Assembly (NCBI GenBank): GCA_024638915.1
Contig: JAHEJJ010000002.1
Coordinates: 104,166-168,165, forward strand
Direction: 5' to 3'
Origin: Robiginitalea sp.
Lineage (GTDB): Bacteria > Bacteroidota > Bacteroidia > Flavobacteriales > Flavobacteriaceae
Length of the DNA stretch: 64,000 nucleotides
The translations under genes were made by a program, and so were the position numbers. The notes below the pieces were generated by a model. The model made no database searches and was not told the origin of the DNA. It saw nothing but the letters and a program-made list of their open reading frames with translations. Shown in pieces: positions 17,494 through 26,354 of the stretch; the first letter of the stretch is position 1; each line of letters opens with the position of its first letter.

Positions 17494-19074
17494 TTAATCT
17501 TTGTACTTGTCGGCCAGGTCCTTGCAAACCGCCGTCAAAGTGTCGGCAACCTCATCGGTAAGTTTTCCTTTTTTCAGGGTATCCAATATATCTCGGTGTT
17601 TCGCCTTGAGGAATTCAAGAAAATCTCTTTCGAATTCCTTTACCTTATTCACCGGTACATATTTAAGTAAATTCCTGGAGCCAGCAAAAATGATAGCAAC
17701 CTGTTCTTCTACTGTAAAAGGATCGGCTTGTGCTTGCTTGAGTATTTCCACGTTTCGCCGGCCTTTCTCAATAACATTCAAGGTAGCTGCATCCAAATCT
17801 GATCCAAATTTGGCAAAAGCTTCCAGTTCGCGGAATTGTGCTTGATCCAGTTTCAATGTCCCGGCAACCTTCTTCATCGATTTTATCTGGGCAGCTCCAC
17901 CAACACGACTTACGGAGATACCTACGTTGATCGCGGGTCTGACACCCTGGTTGAACAGATCCTGCTCCAGGAATATCTGTCCATCGGTAATGGAGATCAC
18001 ATTCGTCGGGATGTAAGCAGATACGTCACCTGCCTGAGTTTCGATGATAGGCAGTGCCGTTAGCGATCCACCTCCTTTTACTTTTGGTTTTAGGAAGTCT
18101 GGTAAATCGTTCATATTCTTAGCCACACTATCGTCGTCAATGACCTTGGCAGCGCGCTCTAAAAGACGGCTGTGAAGGTAGAATACATCTCCAGGATAAG
18201 CCTCTCTTCCCGGTGGCCTTCTAAGCAAAAGGGAAACCTCCCTGTATGCTACGGCCTGTTTTGAAAGATCATCGTAGATGATTAATGCCGGCCTGCCGGT
18301 GTCTCTGAAATACTCGCCAATTGCTGCCCCTGCAAAAGGTGCATAAACCTGCATTGGAGCAGGGTCTGAAGCATTTGCCGCTATGATTGTGGTATAAGCC
18401 AAAGCCCCTTTATCTTCAAGAATTTTGGCAATTCCGGCCACGGTAGAGGCTTTTTGCCCGATAGCCACATAGATACAATAAACCGGTTCGCCGGCGTCGT
18501 AGAACTCTTTTTGATTGATGATGGTATCGATACAAACGGTTGTTTTCCCTGTTTGCCGGTCTCCGATCACCAATTCTCGTTGTCCCCTGCCTATAGGTAT
18601 CATGGCATCTACCGCCTTGATTCCTGTTTGCAATGGTTCACTTACCGGTTGACGATAGATCACGCCAGGTGCTTTGCGCTCCAGGGGCATGTCGTGTAAT
18701 TCGCCACTAACAGGTCCTTTGCCATCAATTGGAGTGCCTAGGGTATTCAAGACCCTGCCCACAACACCTTCACCTACCGGTATCGAAGCAATCCTCTGGG
18801 TACGTTTCACCGTATCCCCTTCCTTGATCTCCTTTGAGGGAGCCAATAAAACGACACCTACATTGTCTTCTTCGAGGTTAAGTACAATACCTTCGAGGCC
18901 TCCTTCAAACTCCAGAAGTTCCCCATATTGTGCATTGGAAAGCCCATAAACACGAGCAATACCATCCCCCACCTGGAGTACGGTTCCAATTTCATCCAAA
19001 GATGCGGTTGCATCATATCCTGATAGTTGTTCTTTTAAGATTGCTGAAACTTCAGCGGCTTTAACTCCTGCCAT
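17494..19074 (-). CDS. atpA: ATP synthase F1 subunit alpha
   Basis: 526 residues, full length. Alpha forms the F1 hexamer with beta and holds regulatory nucleotide sites. The P-loop GDRQTGKT is at about 170-177, and the [12 protein letters not shown] region is intact. Twenty-six bases separate it from atpG. The catalytic partner beta (atpD) is not in this operon. Confidence 0.99.
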   Translation of the reverse strand: MAGVKAAEVSAILKEQLSGYDATASLDEIGTVLQVGDGIARVYGLSNAQYGELLEFEGGLEGIVLNLEEDNVGVVLLAPSKEIKEGDTVKRTQRIASIPVGEGVVGRVLNTLGTPIDGKGPVSGELHDMPLERKAPGVIYRQPVSEPLQTGIKAVDAMIPIGRGQRELVIGDRQTGKTTVCIDTIINQKEFYDAGEPVYCIYVAIGQKASTVAGIAKILEDKGALAYTTIIAANASDPAPMQVYAPFAGAAIGEYFRDTGRPALIIYDDLSKQAVAYREVSLLLRRPPGREAYPGDVFYLHSRLLERAAKVIDDDSVAKNMNDLPDFLKPKVKGGGSLTALPIIETQAGDVSAYIPTNVISITDGQIFLEQDLFNQGVRPAINVGISVSRVGGAAQIKSMKKVAGTLKLDQAQFRELEAFAKFGSDLDAATLNVIEKGRRNVEILKQAQADPFTVEEQVAIIFAGSRNLLKYVPVNKVKEFERDFLEFLKAKHRDILDTLKKGKLTDEVADTLTAVCKDLADKYKD

Positions 19075-19107
19075 AATCTAATGTATCTCGCTTCCCTTTC
19101 GGGTCTG

Positions 19108-19644
19108 TTAGCTATTTGTAAATTCTCTTTTCAATTTGTTCAACTGATGGGCGATACTAGAATTGAACTGCATGTCTCCAATACGTAGTATGAATCCGCC
19201 AATAATGTTTTTGTCAACTGTGTTTTCCAGTGCCACCTTGTTTCCGGTTAGCCCTTGTACGCGTTTTAAAAGTTGTTTTTCCAGATCGGCGGTCAATGGA
19301 ACCGCGGTGGTAACCTGCGCTATTTTTTCACCTTTTAACAGGTCGTTTAAATAGATATATTTGCCAGCTACGTCCCAGAGGTATGCAATCCTTTTGTTTT
19401 CAACCAGCAGCACCAAGAGATTTTTTGTAATCTTATCGGATTTTTCGAAGATGTTTAGAAGTACATTTTTCTTCTGGTCACCGGTGAGAACCGGACTGGC
19501 TAACACCTCGCCCAATTCTGGGCTTCCCTCCAGAGTTTCCAGGATAGAGCGCATATCCTCTTCTACGGCTTTAGAGGCCTTAGACTCTATAGCATGTTCC
19601 AGGGCCGCTTTGGCATAACGTATCGCTGCTCTTGATTCGTTCAT
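19108..19644 (-). CDS. atpH: ATP synthase F1 subunit delta
   Basis: 178 residues. Delta (OSCP) joins the F1 head to the peripheral stalk. The N-terminal helical bundle starts ESRAAIRYAKAALEHA, and the C-terminal part shows the family signature IIGGFILRIGDMQFNSS at about 150-166. Tightly packed between atpF (7 bases) and atpA (33 bases). Confidence 0.97.
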   Translation of the reverse strand: MNESRAAIRYAKAALEHAIESKASKAVEEDMRSILETLEGSPELGEVLASPVLTGDQKKNVLLNIFEKSDKITKNLLVLLVENKRIAYLWDVAGKYIYLNDLLKGEKIAQVTTAVPLTADLEKQLLKRVQGLTGNKVALENTVDKNIIGGFILRIGDMQFNSSIAHQLNKLKREFTNS

Positions 19645-19651
19645 GGATCCG

Positions 19652-20152
19652 TTAATCTAATTTGATATCATTCAACATATTATCTACCAACTTGAGTTGT
19701 TTCTCTTTATTGGCCAATTGTTCTTTGATAATCTTTTCTGCGATTTCCACTGAAAGTTCTGCCACCTGATTTTTTATATCGGTGACGGCTGCTTTCTTTT
19801 CGCTTTCAATAGTTGATTGCGCCTGCTTGATCAATTTATCACCCTCTGCCTGGGCTTGTTCTTTGGCCTCAGAAACTATTTTTTCTTTGATCTCCCGGGC
19901 CTCTTTCATCATCAACTCGCGTTCTGCCCGTGCTTCTTTTAATAACTTCTCACTATCGGCCGTGACATTCTGCATTTCTTTTTTGGCATCTTCTGCAGCG
20001 GCCAGGGCATTTTTAATCCCTTCTTCCCGATCGTTTACAGCATTGAGGATCGGCTTCCAGGCATAACGCCAAAGCAATAATACAAGTCCGATAAACAATA
20101 AGGTTTGCCAGAAAAATAACCCTATCGAAAAATCTTCTATAAGTTGTTCCAT
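19652..20152 (-). CDS. atpF: ATP synthase Fo subunit b
   Basis: 166 residues. One N-terminal membrane helix (about 10-28, FFWQTLLFIGLVLLLWRYAWKP) is followed by a long charged coiled coil to the C-terminus, the peripheral-stalk layout. Only one b gene is present, so the stalk is a homodimer. It is separated from atpE by 80 bases holding a long hairpin. Confidence 0.97.
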   Translation of the reverse strand: MEQLIEDFSIGLFFWQTLLFIGLVLLLWRYAWKPILNAVNDREEGIKNALAAAEDAKKEMQNVTADSEKLLKEARAERELMMKEAREIKEKIVSEAKEQAQAEGDKLIKQAQSTIESEKKAAVTDIKNQVAELSVEIAEKIIKEQLANKEKQLKLVDNMLNDIKLD

Positions 20153-20188
20153 AATATGGTTTACTTAATTATTATCCCATTAACATTA

Positions 20189-20223
20189 ACAATCAGTCGC
20201 AACCAACCGTTGCGACTGATTGT
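20189..20223 (-). other. Intercistronic 15-bp hairpin between atpE and atpF
   Basis: A perfect inverted repeat, 20189-20203 against 20209-20223, with a five-base loop, starting ten bases after the atpE stop. On the minus strand it is followed by TAATGTTAATGGG, not a T run, so it is unlikely to be a full terminator. Its position suggests protection of the 3' end of atpE mRNA, raising c-subunit output relative to downstream subunits. Confidence 0.7.
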
Positions 20224-20232
20224 TTCAGGATT

Positions 20233-20433
20233 TTAGTTTTCTGCAGTTGCGAACAACGCAGCGAAACCAATACCTTCGATCAGGGCCGCAACAATCAACA
20301 TCGCAGTCTGAATCTTTCCGTAAGCCTCAGGCTGTCTTGCAATGGCTTCCATAGCCTGGCCACCGATCCTGCCGATACCCACGCCAACACCGATTACAAT
20401 CAGTCCTGCACCTACAATTCTTGGAATTGTCAT
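20233..20433 (-). CDS. atpE: ATP synthase Fo subunit c
   Basis: 66 residues forming a two-helix hairpin. The polar loop is ARQPEA (32-37) and the ion-binding carboxylate is Glu53 in ALIEGIGFA. The residue after Glu53 is Gly, not the Ser used by sodium-binding rings, so this is probably a proton-driven enzyme. The GxGxG-type packing in helix 1 (VGVGIGRIGG) is intact. Shorter than many c subunits but complete. Confidence 0.97.
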   Translation of the reverse strand: MTIPRIVGAGLIVIGVGVGIGRIGGQAMEAIARQPEAYGKIQTAMLIVAALIEGIGFAALFATAEN

Positions 20434-20463
20434 AATAGTATAATTAAGAATTAAACATTCAAT

Positions 20464-21585
20464 TTAATGGGCCTCTGCGTGTTCGTGTTCTTCAGAGGCA
20501 AAACCGAAGTACAGGGCCGACAGCATAGTAAAAATATATGCCTGTAATACGGCCACCAGAATTTCGATTAATGAAATGGCAAATGCCAATCCGAATGACA
20601 ATGTACTTCCGATCCAATTTTTAAAAATAAACATGAGTCCGATCAGGCTCATGATCACGATATGCCCCGCCTGCATATTCGCATATAGACGGATCAACAG
20701 TGAAAAGGGTTTTATAAATAGCCCGAGTATTTCGATTGGGATCAGGATAACATACAAAGGTATCTTAGCGATCCAGGGCATTGAATCCCCAAGCGGATCG
20801 AATAAGTGTTTCCAATAATCGGATGTCCCTGTAAAGTTGGTCAGCAAGAAGGTTAAAATGGCCAATGCTGTGGTAATAGCAATATTGCCGGTTACATTCA
20901 CCCCCAGAGGTGTCATTCCGAACATATTCAAAAACCAGATGAAAAAGAAAATGGTCAGAAGAAAGGGCATATATTTTTTATATCGCTTTTCACCGATTGT
21001 AGCAATAGCTATATCGTCACGAATATAGAGGATGATCGGCTCGAAAAACCGACCAGCGCCTTTGGCGATTCCCTGGTTTTTGGTATACGATTTGGCCAGG
21101 CCCCGGAAAAGCAAGAACATAAGAAAGCCTGTAATCAAAATCATGACCACGCTTTTGGTAATTGAGAAATCCAAAGGTTTTATATTGGTGGGGTGATCCG
21201 ACTCATCGTATTGGATGGTTCCTTCGCTATCCGTTTTGTATATTTTCCCATGATAGACCCTGTAATGATTTCCTTCCACTGATGCTACCGATTCCCCATG
21301 ATGAAGTTTGGAAGAAGAGAAAATCACCAGACCGTTATCCCACAGGATCACTGGTAATGGAAAGCCAACATGATGTGTGATATTCTGGTCGTCTGTATAT
21401 GAGAACAAAGAAAAATCATGCGAATCCTTAAGGTGATGCTGAATATAATCGTCAATCTTGGTTTTTAGATCTTTTTCTTCGGGTTCACTGGAACTTTCGG
21501 TCATGTTTGCAAAGGCGACTGGGCCAAAGCAGAACATAAAAACAGAAAGAAATATGCTTAAAAAAGGGATACGCACATCGTCCAT
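20464..21585 (-). CDS. atpB: ATP synthase Fo subunit a
   Basis: 373 residues, long because of an N-terminal signal-like segment (about 8-26) and a roughly 120-residue extracytoplasmic domain before the first core helix, as in other Bacteroidota. The essential Arg is in SLLIRLYANMQAGH (about 295-308). Core helices run from about 145 to 360, and the C-terminus is His-rich (EHEHAEAH). It has a -7 box of its own (21609-21616). Confidence 0.97.
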   Translation of the reverse strand: MDDVRIPFLSIFLSVFMFCFGPVAFANMTESSSEPEEKDLKTKIDDYIQHHLKDSHDFSLFSYTDDQNITHHVGFPLPVILWDNGLVIFSSSKLHHGESVASVEGNHYRVYHGKIYKTDSEGTIQYDESDHPTNIKPLDFSITKSVVMILITGFLMFLLFRGLAKSYTKNQGIAKGAGRFFEPIILYIRDDIAIATIGEKRYKKYMPFLLTIFFFIWFLNMFGMTPLGVNVTGNIAITTALAILTFLLTNFTGTSDYWKHLFDPLGDSMPWIAKIPLYVILIPIEILGLFIKPFSLLIRLYANMQAGHIVIMSLIGLMFIFKNWIGSTLSFGLAFAISLIEILVAVLQAYIFTMLSALYFGFASEEHEHAEAH

Positions 21586-21608
21586 GTTACGGGCTTCAAA
21601 AATCGGTG

Positions 21609-21616
21609 CAAATGTA
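21609..21616 (-). promoter_or_regulatory. -7 box upstream of atpB
   Basis: TACATTTG on the minus strand, an exact TAnnTTTG match, 23 bases before the atpB ATG. No clear -33. It could add transcription to the structural subunits beyond read-through from the accessory genes. Confidence 0.35.
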
Positions 21617-21690
21617 AACTATTCTCCCAAAAAGAAAAAAGCATTTAGCCTTTTATTTTCGAGCTTTCTTCAGCATTCGTAGATCCTTGC

Positions 21691-22077
21691 TCAACTAAGT
21701 TTTCTAAGCAGCTTAACCAATGCAAATGTCTCGACACCCAGCGATGCCAAATAGGGAATAAAAAAGAGAAAGAATTCCACCTTGGTGAGATCTCCGTCTT
21801 GCTTAAAAAGCGGATCAAAAATGAGAAAATAAATCAGAAATTTCAATGCGCTACCCACAAGGAAGACAAAGCCAAGATATTGATTCTTAGCCTCGGCCAG
21901 GCGCAGCATGCTGACGAATATAACCAGTGCCATGATAAAATTGATCAGGTAGCAGAATCCGATGGTGCTTAAAGAGACTGGAATTTCATTTGCATATAAA
22001 TAACCCCAATGTAAGCCCCCTAAAAGGCCCAGTACGAGGGATAGACGGATAGCAAAAAAAAGACTTCCCTTGATCAA
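21691..22077 (-). CDS. Four-helix membrane protein at the head of the atp operon (DUF6168-like)
   Basis: 128 residues with four hydrophobic segments (about 6-24, 36-58, 66-86, 98-120). It overlaps the AtpZ-like gene by four bases (ATGA) and lies 105 bases before atpB, the place occupied by atpI in other bacteria. I believe this Bacteroidota family is catalogued as DUF6168. A role in Fo assembly or ion supply to the c ring, as for AtpI/UncI, is inference from position. Confidence 0.75.
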   Translation of the reverse strand: MIKGSLFFAIRLSLVLGLLGGLHWGYLYANEIPVSLSTIGFCYLINFIMALVIFVSMLRLAEAKNQYLGFVFLVGSALKFLIYFLIFDPLFKQDGDLTKVEFFLFFIPYLASLGVETFALVKLLRKLS

Positions 22078-22289
22078 GAGTTCAATTTTTTTGTTTGCCT
22101 GATGACCAGGTACATCGAAATGGCAACGGACAATAAAGTCAAGATTACGGTATAGGTTGTGCCTGATTCGGAATAATTCTCATCCAGCCATTGACCTGCT
22201 TTTGCCCCCAAAAAAATGATAACGCCCATTTGTATCGCAATACCGGAAAGGCTTAACCAATAGTTGAGTTTCTTTTTGTTTTCTGTCAT
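22074..22289 (-). CDS. AtpZ/AtpI-like small membrane protein
   Basis: 71 residues from the ATG at 22289 (MTENKKKLNYW); an earlier in-frame ATG at 22337 lies inside the terminator and before the -7 box, so it is not used. Two membrane helices (about 12-30 and 45-63) have the pattern GIAIQMGVIIFLGAKAGQWLDE typical of AtpZ/AtpI (F0F1 assembly or associated cation transport). First gene of the atp unit. Confidence 0.82.
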   Translation of the reverse strand: MTENKKKLNYWLSLSGIAIQMGVIIFLGAKAGQWLDENYSESGTTYTVILTLLSVAISMYLVIRQTKKLNS

Positions 22290-22309
22290 TCTTGATGAGC
22301 TTGATGGTA

Positions 22310-22317
22310 CAAAACTA
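22310..22317 (-). promoter_or_regulatory. -7 box at the start of the atp operon
   Basis: TAGTTTTG on the minus strand, an exact match, 21 bases before the corrected AtpZ start and immediately after the bactofilin terminator. The -33 region is T-rich without a clear TTTG. Confidence 0.45.
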
Positions 22318-22319
22318 TC

Positions 22320-22353
22320 AAAAAATAAAAGTGCCACGATGATCGTGACACTT
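22320..22353 (-). terminator. Terminator between bactofilin and the atp operon
   Basis: An 11-bp stem (22329-22339 with 22343-22353) and three-base loop. The one non-Watson-Crick position is a G-U wobble only in the minus-strand RNA, and there it is followed by TTTTATTTTTT. It separates sprE-bactofilin from the atp genes. Confidence 0.75.
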
Positions 22354-22429
22354 CAAAACAATTCGCATGGTGTTCCTTAAATATTTTTTAAGCCAAAAGA
22401 AACTGTATCGCTTAAGGCTTTAAATCCGT

Positions 22430-22930
22430 TTAGGAGGAGGCTTTCGCTGGTTCACCAGATTTGCTAGATCCCGAGCTCACTGAAGATTTATAACCTGGAG
22501 TTGTTCCTCCCGAAGATGCAGTGCCTGAACTGGTTGCCGAGTGGGAAGAGGCACTACTGCTAAGTCCGCCTTTACCCTTCATGGTACATGAAGCATTGAA
22601 CGTAGCGCCGGGCTCCACCGCTAGTTTATTTACAGAAACATTACCTTCAATAACCGCTGAAGCTTTTAAAGAAAGCAGTTCAGAAACATTTAATTCGCCA
22701 TTGAAGCTGCCTTCGATATCAGCATTTACACACTGAACCTTGCCGTGAATATAGCCATCCTTGCCTATAACCACCTTGCCAGAGGTTTTAACGTTACCAT
22801 CTAATTTACCATCGATTCTGAAGTCTGCTTCAGAAATAATATCACCCTTAATCTTGGTGTTCTTTTCAATTCTGTTGGGCTGTCCGCCGAGTTCGCTCAT
22901 AGTTCTAGGTTTTTTGTTATCCGAAAACAT
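22430..22930 (-). CDS. Bactofilin (polymer-forming cytoskeletal protein)
   Basis: 166 residues. The central beta-helix domain (about 18-118) starts NRIEKNTKIKGDIISEADF and shows the repeated I-x-G-x-[IV] rungs (IDGKLDGNVKTSGKVVIG, then IHGKVQCVNADIEGSFNG). The C-terminal 45 residues are low-complexity Ser/Gly. Bactofilins assemble into filaments without nucleotides and organise envelope processes. It starts five bases after the sprE stop and is clearly co-transcribed with it. Confidence 0.93.
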   Translation of the reverse strand: MFSDNKKPRTMSELGGQPNRIEKNTKIKGDIISEADFRIDGKLDGNVKTSGKVVIGKDGYIHGKVQCVNADIEGSFNGELNVSELLSLKASAVIEGNVSVNKLAVEPGATFNASCTMKGKGGLSSSASSHSATSSGTASSGGTTPGYKSSVSSGSSKSGEPAKASS

Positions 22931-22935
22931 TCTGT

Positions 22936-25491
22936 TTATGGTTTTGGGGTTAATACCTGGTCCATGTATTCCTCTATGTTTTTATGGACCTGAATAATTT
23001 TATAGTTAGAGGATAAAATTACAAAATTCTCAATATCAATTCGGTAGTTCTTGTTTACTTTTAACAGTTCTACGTAGCCCAGGGCAAAATCTTTGGATTT
23101 AAACCCATGCACCACAACAAATTCGTCTTCCAGATTATAAATGTCTTTGGAGACCACATTTTTGTAACTCAAATCGACTATTGACTCCTGCAGCCGTGTT
23201 TTCAATAGCTCGGCTTTTTCATCTTTCTGCCTTTTAAACGGAAAAACCACTTTCCAATTACCGGTAATAGCAGTGCCGGTTTCCTGAGAAAATTCCTTGG
23301 GTTCCAGTTTTGGGAGTTGCTCTTCGATCATTTGTTCCGCCTTCTTCCCTTCAGGGTTGTTGGGATAATTTAGAGCTACATAGTTCAGGGCTTCCTTGAA
23401 TTGATCAAAGCCCTGTAACCTGCCTATGGCATTGGCTTTTAGCATTTCAAATTTTGGAACGATGGGTTCTCCTGTAAATTGATTGATATTCTCCTCTGCC
23501 AGGGTGATGACCTTAAGAAATTGTTGGTCTTGAAATAACTTAAAAAGTACCGCATATTTGCGTTCCGGGCTATTCTCTGCCCCGGCGATCACCGCCTGCG
23601 GATTTAGCAATATTTCTGCATAGCGCGATTGTGGATGATTTTGAATGATATTCTCTTTCATCTGATCTGCCAATGCACTGCCAGATTCCTCGTAAATTTT
23701 GTACAGGTTGTATTTCGAAGGTAGAATCAGTCGTTCTTCCGGTTCCGATTTCAGCACATCTTCAAGTTTTCCAGCAGCGAGAAGATTTTCTTTGAATTTT
23801 TCCTTATAGATAAGCCCGAGTTGATAATTGGCAAAATTTCGTTCCCTGGCCAGACTGTCTATAATAGCAGGATCTGTCGGGATCTTTTCCAGATAAAATT
23901 CCAGCGAATACTTTTCCTCTTCTGTTACCGGGCCATCCTGATCATCGCCGATGCCTACAAGTTCTCCTGAATCTTCAGCAGGAAGACTTCGGTTTTTATT
24001 TGCCCAGCGCCAATCGTCTTCGAGAACCCGATCTCCCCAACGGTTCCTAAAGTCGTTCTTGCCGTAACCAAGGCTGGCAATATTGTAAAAGTAAAATTTT
24101 CCTTTGTTCTGCTGACCTCCCTTGGTTTCGGCAAAGGCGGCAAAACCGGCCGTAGTCCTTTGTTCTTCGGCCGCCGCTGCTTCTTCTGCCTTCTTTTTAA
24201 GTTCAGCAATATATCCGTCGAAATAGGCGATCCGTTCTGGTTCGGTCATATTGTACACCATCATAACACTGTCGGCGTGTTGAACGATGTCCTCGTATTT
24301 TATCACATCTTCAAGATTGTCGAGTTTCTTTTTGAATCTCCTGTAATCCTTAGTATTCTCCGGGAGATTGGTCAGTACACTATCGTAATAGGCCCCTGCT
24401 GTTTTGTATTCATTTTCATCAAAATAATGTTCGCCCAGGTATTCGTAATTCAGTGCATTTAACTGACGTATATTCCTGGTGGCTCGCAGCGACTTATTAT
24501 AGTAGGCAAGGGCAAGACTATCTGATCCACTATTCTCATGAAAATATCCGATCTCGTGAAAAATCTTATCCAGGTAGGGACGATTCTCACGGTTCTCTTC
24601 CAACTCGGTGAGGTATTCCAGAATTTCAACTTCGTTTTCAGGTGTCAGCTCTGTGTTTCGAACCTTTTGAAGATGTGCATTTATCATATACACCCTGGGC
24701 GACCTGCGATTGAGTTCGATAATCTTATCGAAAACAAAATTGGCACTGTCCCGGTATCCTAACTGATTATATAATTGACCAATAATAAAATAGTAACGTC
24801 CTTTTTCATCGCTCTTTTTGGTATAAGCGGAGGCAACCTTAAGATGTTGAAGTGCGGTTGTAGGTTCCTTAAGATTGATATTGGCCTGCGCCATCATGGC
24901 ATGGGCATCAGCATAATCCTGAGCTTTAAGTTTTTCATAGCGAATCAGATTCTTGAGGTTCTTTATGGCCAGCTCTTCGTTCTGTAGTCTTATATTGGTC
25001 TTTTCCCGCCAAATAGTCGCTTCGTCAAGTTTATCGCTCTTTGGATACTTTCTTAGGATATAATTGAATGCCTCTATCGCAGGAATATAACGCTCATCGA
25101 AATAGCGGGCCTTACCCAATAGAAGAAAGGCTTCATCTGTTTGTGGATTCCTCTCTTCATCTTCGATCTCCATCCCGTGTTTCTGGATGGCTTTTGTAGC
25201 CTTTTCCTCAGCGATGACAAAATTTGGATTATTGTCTTCAGAATCAAGTCTTATCTCACCTGATACCTGCAGTCGTTCTACCGGTAACGTTTCCCAATAA
25301 TTATCCTGATAACTGGCATTGAGTTGTTCACGTCCTTCCTCAAAGGCATTGTTACCGTTGTACAACACGTTATACTTGGTAGTAAGTGCGTGCCAATTAC
25401 GGTTTACAAAGGCGTCTTTCTTGGTTGAACAAGCGAATAAGAGTGTGCCCCCAAGAACACCAATTACAATTCGTTTGAGTTGAAGCTTCAA
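22936..25491 (-). CDS. sprE: Gliding motility / type IX secretion TPR lipoprotein SprE (PorW)
   Basis: 851 residues. A lipoprotein signal ends in LLFACS (Cys21). The N-terminal segment after it (NRNWHALTTKYNVLYNGNNAF) is the hallmark of SprE/PorW, an outer-membrane-associated lipoprotein required for type IX secretion and gliding in Flavobacteria. TPR-like helical repeats fill about 60-420 and 580-740; the last 80 residues form a separate mixed alpha/beta segment (VVHGFKSKDFALGYVELL). Its neighbour is bactofilin. Assignment by N-terminal pattern, size and context. Confidence 0.87.
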   Translation of the reverse strand: MKLQLKRIVIGVLGGTLLFACSTKKDAFVNRNWHALTTKYNVLYNGNNAFEEGREQLNASYQDNYWETLPVERLQVSGEIRLDSEDNNPNFVIAEEKATKAIQKHGMEIEDEERNPQTDEAFLLLGKARYFDERYIPAIEAFNYILRKYPKSDKLDEATIWREKTNIRLQNEELAIKNLKNLIRYEKLKAQDYADAHAMMAQANINLKEPTTALQHLKVASAYTKKSDEKGRYYFIIGQLYNQLGYRDSANFVFDKIIELNRRSPRVYMINAHLQKVRNTELTPENEVEILEYLTELEENRENRPYLDKIFHEIGYFHENSGSDSLALAYYNKSLRATRNIRQLNALNYEYLGEHYFDENEYKTAGAYYDSVLTNLPENTKDYRRFKKKLDNLEDVIKYEDIVQHADSVMMVYNMTEPERIAYFDGYIAELKKKAEEAAAAEEQRTTAGFAAFAETKGGQQNKGKFYFYNIASLGYGKNDFRNRWGDRVLEDDWRWANKNRSLPAEDSGELVGIGDDQDGPVTEEEKYSLEFYLEKIPTDPAIIDSLARERNFANYQLGLIYKEKFKENLLAAGKLEDVLKSEPEERLILPSKYNLYKIYEESGSALADQMKENIIQNHPQSRYAEILLNPQAVIAGAENSPERKYAVLFKLFQDQQFLKVITLAEENINQFTGEPIVPKFEMLKANAIGRLQGFDQFKEALNYVALNYPNNPEGKKAEQMIEEQLPKLEPKEFSQETGTAITGNWKVVFPFKRQKDEKAELLKTRLQESIVDLSYKNVVSKDIYNLEDEFVVVHGFKSKDFALGYVELLKVNKNYRIDIENFVILSSNYKIIQVHKNIEEYMDQVLTPKP

Positions 25492-25513
25492 AATATCGGT
25501 ATTCTTATCTAAT

Positions 25514-25521
25514 CAAAACTA
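25514..25521 (-). promoter_or_regulatory. -7 box of sprE
   Basis: TAGTTTTG on the minus strand, an exact TAnnTTTG match, 22 bases before the sprE ATG. No clear -33 at the usual distance. Confidence 0.4.
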
Positions 25522-25637
25522 AAAAAGATAGTGTTTAGTATGCCGGTACTCCCCAAATTTGTTGTAAAAATTTTCGATTACAAAAATTAGATTAGTTAAA
25601 GGTGAAAAAAGTTGGTTTACAGTGATTGTGTAAATGA

Positions 25638-26333
25638 CTATCCGGCGAAAAACAGTTCTAATTCTTTTAGGGTTTCTTTCGAAGTCTTAATATCGCGTAC
25701 GATCTCTCCCTTTTCCAGGACCACTATGCGTTCACAGACCTCTGTTACATGGATCAAATCATGACTCGAAACCAGAACAGTCCGCTCTCTGTTTTCTGTA
25801 AGATCACGGATAATTTTTTTAAGTCTGATCTGGGTGGTGGGGTCGAGATTGGCAAAGGGTTCGTCGAGGATGATAATATCCGGCTCCCCGATAAGTGCAG
25901 CTACCACCCCCACCTTTTTTTGATTTCCCTTTGATAAGTCCCTAAGATATTTTTTTTGTCCCAGCACCTCCTGGTTGAAAAAATCCTCGAATCCGACCAG
26001 GAATGTCTCAATATCTGCCTTATTTAATCCGCGAAGCTCCCCTATGAAATAAAAATATTCTTCGGGAGTGAGATATCCGATCAGAAAAGATTCATCGATA
26101 AAGGCTGAGGTTGCAGGTTTCCAGGCCTCACTCTTATTTACCTCTATCCCATTGTTGAAAATCCGCCCGCTGCTGGGTTGGATCAGGTCGAGGATCAGGC
26201 TGAAGAAGGTGGTCTTTCCGGCCCCGTTATTGCCCACCAGTCCAAAACTCTCGCCTTTTGGTATTTCCAGGCTTTCGATATTCAATACGGTCTTGTCGCC
26301 ATATCGTTTAATAAGACTATTCGCTTGTATCAT
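25638..26333 (-). CDS. ABC transporter ATP-binding protein
   Basis: 231 residues. Walker A GNNGAGKTT (about 37-45), signature LSKGNQKKV (about 135) and Walker B IIILDEPFANLDP (about 155-167) are all present, with the switch His in VSSHDL. It follows the DUF5687 permease gene after 21 bases, forming a two-gene transporter, probably an exporter. Substrate unknown. Confidence 0.94.
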   Translation of the reverse strand: MIQANSLIKRYGDKTVLNIESLEIPKGESFGLVGNNGAGKTTFFSLILDLIQPSSGRIFNNGIEVNKSEAWKPATSAFIDESFLIGYLTPEEYFYFIGELRGLNKADIETFLVGFEDFFNQEVLGQKKYLRDLSKGNQKKVGVVAALIGEPDIIILDEPFANLDPTTQIRLKKIIRDLTENRERTVLVSSHDLIHVTEVCERIVVLEKGEIVRDIKTSKETLKELELFFAG

Positions 26334-26354
26334 TCCTACATGCTATTATAATTG

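Noticed and set aside
22290..22337. Upstream ATG for the AtpZ-like gene
   Set aside because: Falls within the bactofilin terminator and upstream of the promoter box.
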